From Rhipidocladum racemiflorum (lineage: Eukaryota > Streptophyta > Magnoliopsida > Poales > Poaceae): DNA of 64,000 nt. Within the stretch, counting starts at the first letter, position 1, and every line of letters begins with the position of its first letter. A model generated the notes under the pieces. It searched no databases. It had not been told where the DNA came from and saw only the letters and a program-made list of their open reading frames with translations. Of the stretch, positions 32,690 to 43,480 are shown in pieces. The translations under genes were made by a program, and so were the position numbers. The stretch is from positions 6,076,001 to 6,140,000 of the forward strand of contig CM070581.1 in NCBI GenBank assembly GCA_036346355.1. The letters are read 5' to 3'.

Positions 32690-33130
32690 GTAGAGTGATT
32701 TGTCCGAGTGGTACCGCCGACGCCCGTATCACTCCATGAAAAGGCGACGACCGCGTTTGAGGTTAGACCGCGGGATTCCCATATCGTCGAGTGTCTTCAC
32801 GAAGAGGACGTTGAGCCCACTCCCACCGCCAATCAACACCCTTTTGAGCTTGATGTCAGCGGACAACCGGCGCCAGACGGTATCTGGCAGGGAATGGGGC
32901 CCGATCACGGGTGATCCGTGCGGTCGTAAGTTATTGCGACCTCGGACCACCGGACATATCGGGGTCTCCGGCTCTCTTGCATAGATGTCCCGAGCGGTGA
33001 GCTTTTGCTTCCGCTTGGACTCATATGCTTGGTGAACCCCGAATATGTAGTTAAGCTCGAGGTCGACTTCACGATAGTCTTCCTCAGGGAGGCGGTTTCT
33101 TGGCGGCATGACCGCTCGGACCTTGTCCAC
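32690..33130 (-). pseudogene. Aspartic protease region, right Tat unit
   Basis: LKRVLIGGGSGLNVLFVKTL shows Gly in place of the active-site Asp of the left unit (LIDGGS). The change lies in a TTGGCGG versus GACGGTGGG difference near 32,825, so it may be a consensus error. DDMGIPRSNLKRGRR follows. Upstream are the PEEDYREVDLELNYIFGVHQ and KLTARDIYAREPETPICPVV parts linking gag to protease. Confidence 0.75.
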
Positions 33131-34550
33131 CGCTTTGCCTCTTGCTCGCGGCGAACCTCTTTAGGGTGAAACAATCCTTGGCGGCATGCCTCCCTTTGGA
33201 TGGAAAGGGCGAGTGAGTTCATGACCTTATCATATCCATCCTCTTTGAGAGCGAGGATGAGTTGGCGCAATGACGCCACTAGCTCTTCGCCCTTACGCTT
33301 CTTTTCTTTCCGCCGAGGGGTTCAGATCGATCCTTCCCTTCATCACGTCGTTCGCCAGAGCCTCGAGGCTGAAGCGTAACGGTCCGCTAGGCGAACAGCT
33401 CCTGACCGACGTGGGTGGCTTCCGGACATCTTCTTGATGAGGTCGGGTCGCCGACTCCTTTCTCGAAGGCGGCTATCACAACCGCATCTGTGACGTCCCT
33501 AACGGTGCTTTTCCTGTTCATGAAGCGCTTGACGAACTCCCGAAGGGATTCGTTCCTCCTTTGGTGTAGCTGATATAGGTCCCAAGGGGTGCCTGGGCAC
33601 TCGTAAGTGCCTTGGAAATTTGAGATGAATCGCTCACACAGATCTCCCCAGAATCTATAGAGTTCGCTGAAGTCCCGTGAGCCATGCTTGGGCTGTGGGC
33701 GAGAGGGTAACCGGCAAGTAGTTTGCCATTACTGATCCTCTGCCGGCCCTCGACCGCTGAGCGTATACTTGTAGCCAAGCCTGCAGGTCTCTCTCACCGT
33801 CAAACCTAGTGATGCCTTTAGGATTAAATCCATCGTGCCAAACCACTCGGCGTAGGTGAGGAGTAAACGACGGACCCCTTCGATGACTCCGCGATACCCG
33901 GAGGTGATCGACGCGAGGGGATCGCACTTGGCGATTTCGCGGCCTCGCGGAAGGATGCCGGGCGCTCATATTCGCCGGCTTGACGGGCGTTGTTCCTCCT
34001 TTCTACCGCGCGCTGGCGCCGAGGTCCGAACGGAGGTCGCGGTGATGCTATGTCGCAAATCGTCTCCGCGGTAGAACATGATGTATCTCGACGGCTTCGA
34101 CCGACCGGCCATTGGTCGCCTGGTCCTCGCCGACCACGCGGATGACTCCCTCGCCCCGGGTCGGTTTGAGTATCTTTGGATAGTCGCCGCGTCACCATGG
34201 CCTTTACTTGGGCCATGATCGGGCAATCGGATCATCTGCCTCAAAGATAGGGTCGTGGTATCCAGGAGTGTCTTGGAAGGCGACGATATTCTGTGCGTAC
34301 GAAAACAGCCTGGTCCCCATCTTGGCTTGCAGAATGTCTTCATTGACAGCCGGCGCGATCGGAGTCTGTGCCCGTAGCGTCGAGCTGATCACTCGGCCTC
34401 CTTCCAAATCGGGCGGCGATCGAGGTGTCGGGCCGCTCACGAATCTGCCGCGAGCCTTCGATCACACAGACTCTACGGAAATTCCAGCAGCCTCTCTAGG
34501 CTTTCTTCCGACTCGGCCGAGGTGGGTGAGTCCGAGAAGACAAACCTAGG
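33131..34550 (-). pseudogene. gag, right Tat unit
   Basis: HLRRVVWHDGFNPKGITRFD (about 33,860-33,800), GERDLQAWLQVYA and SPTAQAWLTGL (to 33,660) form the gag core. QAKMGTRLFSYAQNIVAFQD (about 34,345-34,285) and GYHDPIFEADDPIARSWPK belong to the N-terminal half. LRQLILALKEDGYDKVMNSL (33,270-33,210) is a helical part near the end. Confidence 0.8.
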
Positions 34551-34878
34551 CGCTCGGGGTGCCGAGTGGCTTGGCGGTGAGAACTCCCACCCTTCGTGCC
34601 TCGGCGTCCTCGAGCGACTCGCTGAACGCAGGTCTTCGGATCCCCACTTTCGGTACTTTAGAGTACGAGGCAGTGGGACCTTCCGATCGGCGCGAAGTCG
34701 TGGCGATGGATCGCCGGAAACCTCACCGGCCAGTAGCGCGGTTTCCTGGAGAGAGAGGCTTCCGAGGTCGTTGGAGATGAAGGTCGAGGCTTCGAAACGG
34801 AAGACCTGGCCCGGGGCGAAGACTGTGGAGACTTCGCTCGTCGCAGCCATCAAGCTTGACGAAGATGTTGACACAAGT

Positions 34879-34898
34879 CCCCTACCTGGCGCGCCAAC
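34879..34898 (-). promoter_or_regulatory. Primer binding site of right Tat unit
   Basis: On the - strand GTTGGCGCGCCAGGTAGGGG follows the end of LTR C directly. TGGCGC-type sites of this kind are usual for grass Ty3/gypsy elements. Confidence 0.8.
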
Positions 34899-35480
34899 TG
34901 TCGACGATCTGTTTCGCCGGCAATGAGATTTGTGATTCTAGGGATTTGTGCGGGGATCTGAGCTTGATGGTAACACAGGATGCGAGGGCAATCTGTTTTA
35001 GACAGGTTCGGGCTCTCTCGGAGGAGATAATACCCTAGTCCTGTGTTCTTGGATGTATTGTCTCTCTTTTTCTTGTTTCTCCCTCCTCCCCTTATATACT
35101 GGGGGGAGAATACATGATAGTTGGGCGCCACCGGGCCCTGAACATGGTGGCCTGAACGACATGTCCCTTGTCCTTATCCGCCTTCACGCTCTACATCCTG
35201 GAGAGGTGGTTATGCTTTCTCCGACCCACGCCTGCCGCTTTGTCAGGTCCCAGCATCCATGAGTGCTCTGGCGGTGTCAGGCTGCATGCTTTGTTCCTGG
35301 CGGGTTGTTAGGGCGGGGCGCGAAGCTTCCGTGAAGGATCAGGAGTTGTCTTGGGGAGCAAGTCGAAGGTTTCCTCTGGGCCCGCCGTTGCGCTTCTGGG
35401 CTTTGGGCTTTCTGTTCCGCCTGTCAGGCCCAGTCGGGTGTAGGCCCCTCTTGTGGGGCCCCTGTCTCTGACATCCCACA
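34899..35480 (-). repeat. Tat LTR C
   Basis: TGTCGACGATCTG to GACATCCCACA on the + strand, 582 bp. TATA-like TATATAAGG on the - strand near 35,098-35,090. GACAT follows at 35,481 and belongs to copia. Confidence 0.9.
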
Positions 35481-36911
35481 GACATCCCTGGAGTGATGCA
35501 GGAGAATTATATATGAAGAAAGACTACAATTGTCGACATATTTTGCCTCTAAAAATTGCTAAAATCTGGATCCAGAACCAAAGTCCATGGCAGAGTGCCA
35601 GAAGCGCTCATCTAAGTTCACCTGAAAAAGCAATTGAGGTAGCGCTCGCTTAATGAGAGGAAAGTTCTTGGTCCTATTGACAGAACATTTCCTGAAATAT
35701 TCCCTGTAGGATCAAATGGATTTTTCATCCTGAAGAGATATGAAAATATCCTGGTGGTGAGATATAAAGCGAGGCTTGTAGCACAAGGGTTTTAGCAGAG
35801 ACCCATCATCGATTACGATGAAATCTGTTCTCCTGAAATGAGTGGAATGACGTTCATAAATTTAATATTGATGGCGATAGCTTAAACTTTTCAATACAGC
35901 TTGATGATTGTAGTGACCGCATATGTATTTGGGTCACTGAATACGGATTAAAGACAGTCGATAAGGATGTGGTACAATCGACTAAGTAGATTCATCCTGA
36001 AAAGGAAATATGATCCCTGAAGGAATAATGTTCTTGTGCATTCATGAGGAAATCCCAGAATGGATTTTTATTTTCCTCTGTGGTGGTACAGTCACTCAGA
36101 GATTATAAAGGAAGCCTCACTGAATATGTTTGGCTAAGACGGGTAATCAACCATGTCCGAAGTTATATGGTATGAATACCGCCAATTCCCTACTATTATC
36201 TATGAAGATAATGATGCTTGTGTTGCACAAATGCAATTGGGTTATGTAAAGAGCAATATCACGAAGCATATTGCTCCTAAGTTCTTTTATCCCCACAAAC
36301 TCCAGAAGAATGGTGAGATAAAAATAATGCAAATTAAGTCGTGTGAAAATCTAGCGATTTATTCACAAAATCCTTGCCAAATTCCCTTCCAAGGTATGTT
36401 AATGGCATTGGAATGAGGCGCTTAGAGATTTGCATAGTTCAGGGAAGTAAACCCACTGAACCATAATCCCTTTGCATGATCCTCAAGATCATAAGTTGTA
36501 CTTTTTTTTTCCTTTGTGAGTTTTCCTGATGTTTCTCACATAAAGGTTTTTAATGAGGCAACAAATGCAACATAGAGAGCGAGTGTGATGTACTCTTTTC
36601 TCCATCTCTTTTTTCCCACTGGGTTTTTGAGTGGAGTTTTTAATGAGACATATGCATTACGCGGTATTTGCCCAAGGGGAAGTGTTATGAGATAATGACT
36701 CTAACCGTATACGGTTAGGAGTCTATCTCTAATATGTGGGCAAATCCCTAATACCTCTCTTATAAATACTAGGTGCCCTCCATTGTATTGACACACATTG
36801 ATCAATAAAGAAGAGAGAGCTACACCCTATATCTTGTGTCTCTTGTTCTTGTGTTCTTGTGTTCTTGTTGATTGCCGGTGTTCGACGTGGGGAACGACTT
36901 GTTTTACAACA
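35481..36911 (+). mobile_element. Second copy of the copia 3' end
   Basis: Collinear with 9,767-11,203. It begins at GACATCCCTGGAG and includes the RT start KAIEVALA, the RNase H end IYEDNDACVAQMQLGYVKSN (about 36,200-36,260), TKHIAPKFFYPHKLQKNGEI, the polypurine tract and a complete LTR at 36,683-36,911. Followed by GTGAC, the partner of the GTGAC before the 5' LTR at 5,389. The breakpoint coincides exactly with the end of LTR C. Confidence 0.95.
36683..36911 (+). repeat. Copia 3' LTR, outer copy
   Basis: 229 bp, same ends as the other two copies. This is the LTR that pairs with 5,389-5,617 by target duplication. Confidence 0.95.
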
Positions 36912-38273
36912 GTGACGACTGTATTCTCCCTCTTCAGTAACTTGTGTCCACGTAGGATCTAAATGCTGAGCTGGCAGTATATAGACAGCCTAATTAATGC
37001 CGCTGTACGTGCAAATCGTACAATACATGTGAACACTAATTAAGTAGTTACGGCAGATTCAATGACCACATGAATGAGATACGCTTCACTTCCCAGGAAG
37101 TGTGTAAGTATTGCAATACGTGTGAGCTAAGACAAGTTCTGAGGGCCATATGAATGAGATACCCTTTCTCGAGATGTAAGAAGTTTATATAATATTATAA
37201 ACTTTAATTCGAAGCCCTTTTAGCATCTTAGATTATAAAAAAGTAGATGTCTAACCCTCTAAAATTTGCAATCCGGTTCAAATAATACCCTGACCCTATT
37301 TCGTGGTATAGTATTATCCACATGACGCAATAAGTGTGTGATTTTGCTTCACAGGAGGACTCGCTGACCAAATTAAGTCAATAAAAGGTGGGTTTATATG
37401 GGCTTCTCCACCGACCTTCCAACAACGTTTTCATGGCCGTCGTCCTTTGTAGCTCCCTCATTCTTTATTTCGATTTGGGGAGAACCTTTTGTGGGTCCCA
37501 CCTATCATTCATCTAAACTTAGCCGGTGTGTTATCATACTAGCAAAACAACACACTCATCATGCCACGCGGGTAATACCATCATATGAAACCGAATATGA
37601 TGTTATTTGAATTAGATCGATCGCAAAGCTTAGGGTTAGATATATGATTCATAGTTTGACGTGTTGATTAGACTTTTAAGTATAGTTTGAGGTGTTATAT
37701 GTATTTTGTTTTGGGATTTGATAAACATCATCCGGATTTTTTGTTTGCTGAAATCACCCAAATCCGAGAGCATTGGATCATTGTTGAGATTCGAGAGTAT
37801 CGATTACATCCGATTCTATGATTTGATCTAACAGTTGGAATTTTAATCCTACAGTCCAAAATTTAGATATCATTTAAGACAAAAACATCCAGAAGATGCC
37901 TATACACTCCCGTTTGTTTTTCCACTGTAAATTCCTCGTCCCACTTTTCTTCTTCTTCTATGTCAGTCACGCGGCCTCCGTCTTTCTGCCTCTCTACCAC
38001 CGTGGGACTCGGGACCGCTCGCGAGCTCGGCAACGGCGCGTGCGTGGCTGAACGGCAGCGTCGTCACGTCTCACGGAATGGGATCTTCACCGGTGGGGTG
38101 AAACGGTGGGCTGCGCCCTGCGCCGGTGACTGGGGCGACGACGGCATGGAACGCCGCTTGGTAGTGACGAGACCTGGACGAATCACAGCAAGCACCCAAA
38201 TTCCTAAACCACAGTTTGAATTCTCGATCCCCATTTTTTCCTGTCAACCACTCAACACCGGAAATACAGCTCT
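36912..38273. other. Original right flank of the copia insertion, no gene recognised
   Basis: The first about 80 bases duplicate 11,204-11,276. The rest is AT-rich with no domain. A GC-rich stretch at about 37,960-38,200 has an open + strand frame of about 115 codons without recognisable family. It could be a gene fragment, but codon-level support is weak. Confidence 0.5.
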
Positions 38274-38703
38274 CACTACTACAGATTTGATCATCAGTAT
38301 CGATTGACAACAGCTATTAGTACCGATTTTTGAACCGGTATAGGCCATCCGGGACTGATAGGATTAGAAATGTTTTAAAATATGTTGATGATGTATGGAA
38401 GAAGCGGGACTCGAACCCGCAAACCTCATGATTCCAGTCTCACCATTCTAACTAACCCATCCACCATCGCGTACTAATATACATAGAATATGCATTTCTT
38501 TTGAACTTTTCGGAAACGAATACCGGTTCGTAACACTAACCGGTACTAATGTAAGTGCATCAGTACCGGTTCCTGGATCTAACCGGCACTGAAAGCCCAC
38601 TACGGCACTGTAGCCAATGAACCAGTACTGATGTCACTATCAGTACGGATTCAAATCCAATCGGTAGTGATGTGCCGGTAGTAAGCCTAGTTTTCTAATA
38701 GTG
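38274..38703. mobile_element. Small non-autonomous CACTA-like element
   Basis: The ends are CACTACTACAGA on the left and, inverted, CACTATTAGAAAACTAGG on the right. Repeated ACCGG motifs in both directions (near 38,330, 38,523, 38,548, 38,570, 38,580, 38,675) are typical of the subterminal regions of grass CACTA elements. The expected 3-bp target duplication is not exact (TCT left, TAT right). Length 430 bp, no coding capacity. Confidence 0.65.
38397..38470 (-). other. tRNA-like segment inside the CACTA-like element
   Basis: On the - strand a perfect T-arm is present (GCGGG, loop TTCGAGT, CCCGC) with an exact Pol III B-box GGTTCGAGTCC. An A-box-like TGGGTTAGTTAGAATGG lies upstream. Acceptor and anticodon stems do not pair, so it is not a working tRNA gene. 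Confidence 0.45.
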
Positions 38704-39330
38704 TATATAAACTTACGTATGCCCAAATGCTAAAACAGAATCAAGTAACTTCTCCAGTTTCAGGTATCCCAACGTCAACATGAAAGATGTCACATGAGAG
38801 CTAGGCCTGATCCACGGAACTTCTCTTCGATGATTGCATCTAAACGTTGCGCCATCTCAGGTGGTCATATGATTCATCCAATCCCCGGCACCAGCGGCGA
38901 AGGACAGAAAAAAATTCTAGTATAGCGAAATCATTATTTCTATGTACTAAGGATACACGTGGCAGGATATATGCTAAAAGTACTAAGGATACACGTAGCA
39001 GGACAGGTATGGCAGGTGCCATACCCCGCCATACGTGGTCCTCCGCCCTGCCCGGCACCCCCTTTCCTGGAGAATGATCCACGTGAGACCTTTTTGAAGA
39101 CTCCAGAAGTGCCTGCCTCCTTGGCCTCGAGGTTTTTCATCTTCTCGAAGCTGCATAGCTTCACGTTGTTCATCACCACCCCTTCTTCGTCCTCAGCGAT
39201 GGAGAACGGCCGTCCAAGGAACTGCACCGGCGTCCTGATGTTGCTGATCGGATCGATCTTGCAGCGTCTCTTCATACTTCAGGAACAGGACTCTCTCCGG
39301 GGCTCTGGTTGCTAGCATTGCAGTACCCAA
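38704..39330. other. Fragment with a possible captured coding segment on the minus strand
   Basis: The - strand frame 39,275-38,940 starts MKRRCKIDPISN and continues with RTPVQFLGRPFSIAEDEEG and VVMNNVKLCSFEKMKNLEAK. It reads like ordinary protein, but I recognise no family. The end of the frame is a direct repeat: ACTAAGGATACACGT occurs twice near 38,947 and 38,983. A host gene fragment is likely. Confidence 0.3.
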
Positions 39331-39940
39331 GATTAGGACGGGCAGAAAAGCTCAAAGCTCGTGAGTTGAGTGAACTAGACTCTAAAATAAATGAGCTGAG
39401 CTGAGCTGCCTTCCTAGCTCGTTATCCTAACAAACCGAATCTAAGCTAACTCATAAGCCACTCATTAATTTGTTAAAGCTTGGTAATTAAATATTCATCA
39501 TAATGATTTTTTATGTAAAAAACTTTTAATTAGTTGAATATTTAACTTAATGTATATCTATATAACTATGTTATGTTGGAATATAATTGTTAGAATTGTT
39601 AATCGGCTCATTACTAATTACCTACGTTTTACTTGTATGCTAGAAAATTAGTTACAGTTTCATTTATATAGTCCTCCTATTGCACGTATGTGTTAATGTG
39701 TGGTATGTGATTACGACGTGGCTTAGCTTAGCTCCTAACTAATTATCCTACCTCATATGGCTTAACTTAACTCGGCTCATTTTAGCTCATGGGGTTTGTA
39801 AGCTGCTCATGAACAGCTCTAGTTTTTTTATCGAACCGAACCAATTTTTCAGATTGTTAGCCTAACAAGATGAGCTACTTTTTTTAACAGTTTGAACAAG
39901 TTGAGCCAAGCCAAGCTCGATCGCCAGCCGAGCACCCAGA
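39331..39940. repeat. AT-rich repeat-like stretch with GAGCT motifs
   Basis: Repeated GAGCTGAGCTGAGCTG at about 39,394 and several (T)AGCTCGT/AGCTCAT words on both strands near both ends suggest an old inverted-repeat element, but the ends could not be paired. Confidence 0.25.
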
Positions 39941-41860
39941 TGTATAATTAATTAATGGCTATTGCACCTTCCGCTTTCATGACACCTTTGTTTATGTCTG
40001 AAGCATCAAGGGTACATGGTTTGCACAAAGCTGGCCAAGCAGCAACAGTTGCAGGGAAGGCGATCGAGCCCGTTCTATCATCAGGGCCCATAAATGGCGA
40101 AGCCAGAAAAACAATAGAAAATAGGCTTGAAGAATTGAGTTAGATTAAAATAAATATATTAAACAGTTTGTGTTGCATTTTTATCAGTTCGAGTATTACT
40201 AATAATACTTTATTATTTGATAAATACTTATACAATATTCGCTTATCAAACATTTTTAAATATATAAACAAGTTAACATCAATCAATCAATCAAGCGAAT
40301 CGGCTATTGTCTTTATTCAACACATTTATATAGTTGCAATTGACAAAAAAAATCATAAATCAAAAGAAATGCTCACATTGTCTATTTGTTGCTTTGGTCA
40401 GCCCACTTAGCCGGTCAAGCACAATGCGCTGTCTTCCCTGACCGTCGCCACACGCTCGCACCCTCGCTGGCTTCCTGGCATATGCTCTCCGCGATGAGCG
40501 TCAAGCACACTTGACTCGATGGGTTGCCATGTCTTTGTGAAGGAGAAACATTGAGCCACGCCCTCTCTCCATGCTCTATGGTCTTTTGCGTGCATCTAGG
40601 ATTCGAGTTTAGTTATGCAAGTAGCAAGCAAAGTTACCAATTGTCAAATTAGTCCTCCAATAAGCTGTGGCCTACCAAGCCACATGGTGCATGAAGCAGC
40701 TTATCCACCTAGCAAAGCTTCTTCTTCCTTATGCCACACCCGAGAGCTTGTGTATTCGCTGTCACTATGCAAAAAAAAATTAGAGAAGATTTACAATGCA
40801 TTATACTGTTAGTATATAATAGGTAGTAGAAATCAGATCAAACCATTGATTTGTCGAGGAAATTCTACTACTCTACTACTAGATGAAGTGCACATAAATA
40901 GCAGCTAATATGATTCATTGGATGAAAAAGAATAAACGATCTATATTAAATTTAGTGTATCATAAAAAAGGTTAAAAAAGTATTTAATGTCTAGCAATTG
41001 GAGGGGGGCTCCAGCCTAATGAAGCCCCCTTGCTGGCTACGCCCTTAAGGCCCATCCATGGCCGCAACCACACCATTGTAACACTGTTTCCCCTGCTTTC
41101 CACACAGTGATAGCCAGCTTGTTGTCCCATGATGGGCGCCCCGTGTCCTGGTAGTCCCAAGAGACCAAAGCTACCGACCGTTGTTGCAATTAACTTTCTT
41201 GCAGCTACCATGTCTCTGCATGCATACATAGTTGCACAATAACAGTGCTTCGTTGGCCACAGTGGCTGACCGAACAGCAAGTCAAGATGGCTAGGGTACA
41301 CCCTACTTTCAATAAAACTATGGATACCCCTAGCATCTCGAATCCATCGTGGGGCGCTACCGCTCCATGGAAGCAAAAAAAGATTAGAGTTAGAGGTAGA
41401 AGGAGAAAAAAATGATAGATTGGAGGTAGAAGAAGCTCAAGAAGACTTACCTCCATTTCATGGATCGAGCCAAAGCCTATCAATCTGGGCAAACACCATG
41501 TCAGCCAAGCCCAATAGCCACCACGCCACCAACAACACCTGACTACCCCCAATCCCCATCCCTAATTCCAAATCTAGAAACCCCCAATTGAATCGAGGCA
41601 TCGAGCAAGCCTTGCGAGCGGCGGCCAGCGAGCTTGGGCAAGCGGTGAGCTAGCGGTGGGGCAGTGGCCAATTGGGCAAAAGAAGAAGCGACGAGCGACT
41701 GAGGAGGACCTAGGGCCGAGGGCAACGACCGGTCGAGGAGGCCCGACGGAGGGGCGAGCCGGTGAGAACTAAGGAGGTCCAAGCCTGAGGGGCGAGTGTG
41801 GCGGCCGGGCAAGGAGGCCCAAGAGGCGACCCACCAGCTTGTCAAACCCAGGAGTAACAC
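39941..41860. other. Spacer, no gene recognised
   Basis: Only short open frames without domains. The frame at 39,955-40,143 (+) reads smoothly but is too short to judge. The part 41,560-41,850 is rich in purine-biased GGCGAGC-type repeats, giving a long - strand frame by composition. Confidence 0.4.
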
Positions 41861-43480
41861 CCCGGAATCCTTTGCGTATAATGTACTAGTGTAGAAAAAG
41901 CTAATACACAGTAAACAAAGCTGATACCACATCATATCATACGAAATTTTATTTATTTAATTATCAAAGTTTACATTATAAATGACTCGAAGGACAACAG
42001 AAAACATAACAGCCCAACAAATCTTCCACAGGCAATCGACTTGGGCAGCAGCCTAGTCATTGATATCCTCACTGGTGAAAAATCCTTCTCCTCTCAAAAC
42101 AATATATAATGCAAGGTGAGTACATAAAGTACTCCACATGTCACACATGAAATACAATATTAATGTAAAGATAACAAAAGAAGGCATATTATTGTTAGTT
42201 TGAGCATAAAGCAATATTTCAAATACAATAAGTAGTTTCAAATGCATAATTGATATAGTAAAACTGGGTTTAAACAAATTTTCAACACGAGATCCAACCT
42301 GGAGTTTCATCCTAATTTTCCCAGAAGGAACCCTTTCCATCTACAAATCATTTTCTGTAAACACTTTTTAGAAATCAAGGTCTAAGCCGTGAGAAACTTG
42401 CTCGGCATGCCCATGACCACGGTCTCGGCTAATCTATTAGTTTTGCATTCTACAGAGATTGTACAACTTTGCCTACAAGACACGATTTTCTCTTATTGCC
42501 AAGCTATTAACATACTTCCTTATGTATGCGTTGGAGATATCATGGCAATGCCTTTACAATGCACCATTCCAAATCAATTACGCCCGCTAAGGTCCTACTG
42601 TTGAAAGGGATAAATCCCCCCTAGTTAGAAGCCCCCACTTACGCCATAAAACAACAGATTGGCACAACCGATAATGGAATGTTGTAATTTAGTTAGCCAG
42701 GTCTATCCCATACAAGACATGGTAGTATGGATAGGCTTTACATTCAGTAGCTCACAGACTGGTCCTTAATTGACTAGGTGAGCTTATCACAAACACAGAA
42801 CCATGGCGCAACCACCTGACAACCATTCTCGCCCAACCTAAACCATATTTTTCACTTTGCTTTAAACCATATAAATTTTCATAACATTCTATGACATACC
42901 AATGCCAAGGAATAACCTTTATCACAAAAACATCTTTGTTTGGTTTAAATTCCCAAAAAGATCCTAAATTTAGGTCAAGCATGTCTAAGCCGTTTTTCAT
43001 ATAGTGCTAGTTAATACCATATTACTGTACCAACTAGTGAGATTTTGCTTAAGGTTACAATATGGTAAGGGGGTTTCAATGTCAAATGTGGTCATAATAA
43101 TTAGGAGGTTACTGTACATTTAAAATTGGGATTTAAATTACACTGATAAAATTATGCACGTAATAATTTAAATCAAATTATAATTCAAAATTTGAGATCA
43201 ACATGATTAATGGGTGTAAATTGCCTTGTTCAAAGTGGTGGTGTTCTGGATCGTTGACATGGTACTTTTCTGGCACTCCAAAAATTAATCGTCGAAAAGA
43301 GCATAATTCATTCAAATAAAATACAAATCCACCCAAACAAAATTAAAAACTTGTGTAAATTGGTGTATTGGGATTTTAGATGAACTTAGGAAGAAAAACG
43401 AAGTCAAACAGAGTTGTAACGGAGGAGAATGAGCTCCTAGAAGATTTAAATCAAGGAAAATGAGAGAGAAAATACTGTTA
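41861..43480. repeat. Probable Tekay-type LTR or its fragment
   Basis: It starts near GTAACACCCCGGAATCC, the usual start of large grass Tekay-type LTRs (TGTAACACCC). It continues with a long non-coding, AT-rich sequence including GGTGAGTACATAAAGTACTC near 42,115, a phrase I associate with those LTRs. No right boundary was found. Confidence 0.35.

Larger units (their letters stand above)
23195..35480 (-). mobile_element. Tat-lineage Ty3/gypsy retrotransposon, right unit
   Basis: This is a second full unit from LTR C (34,899-35,480) to LTR B, collinear with the left unit through gag, pol, the antisense gene and both repeat arrays, and very similar in sequence. It shares LTR B with the left unit, giving three LTRs and two bodies in direct tandem. 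To the right of LTR C the sequence is GACATCCCTGGAG, an internal part of the copia element. Confidence 0.9.

Noticed and set aside
38397..38470. Functional tRNA gene
   Set aside because: Only the T-arm and B-box are intact. Acceptor and anticodon stems do not pair, and it sits inside a mobile element.
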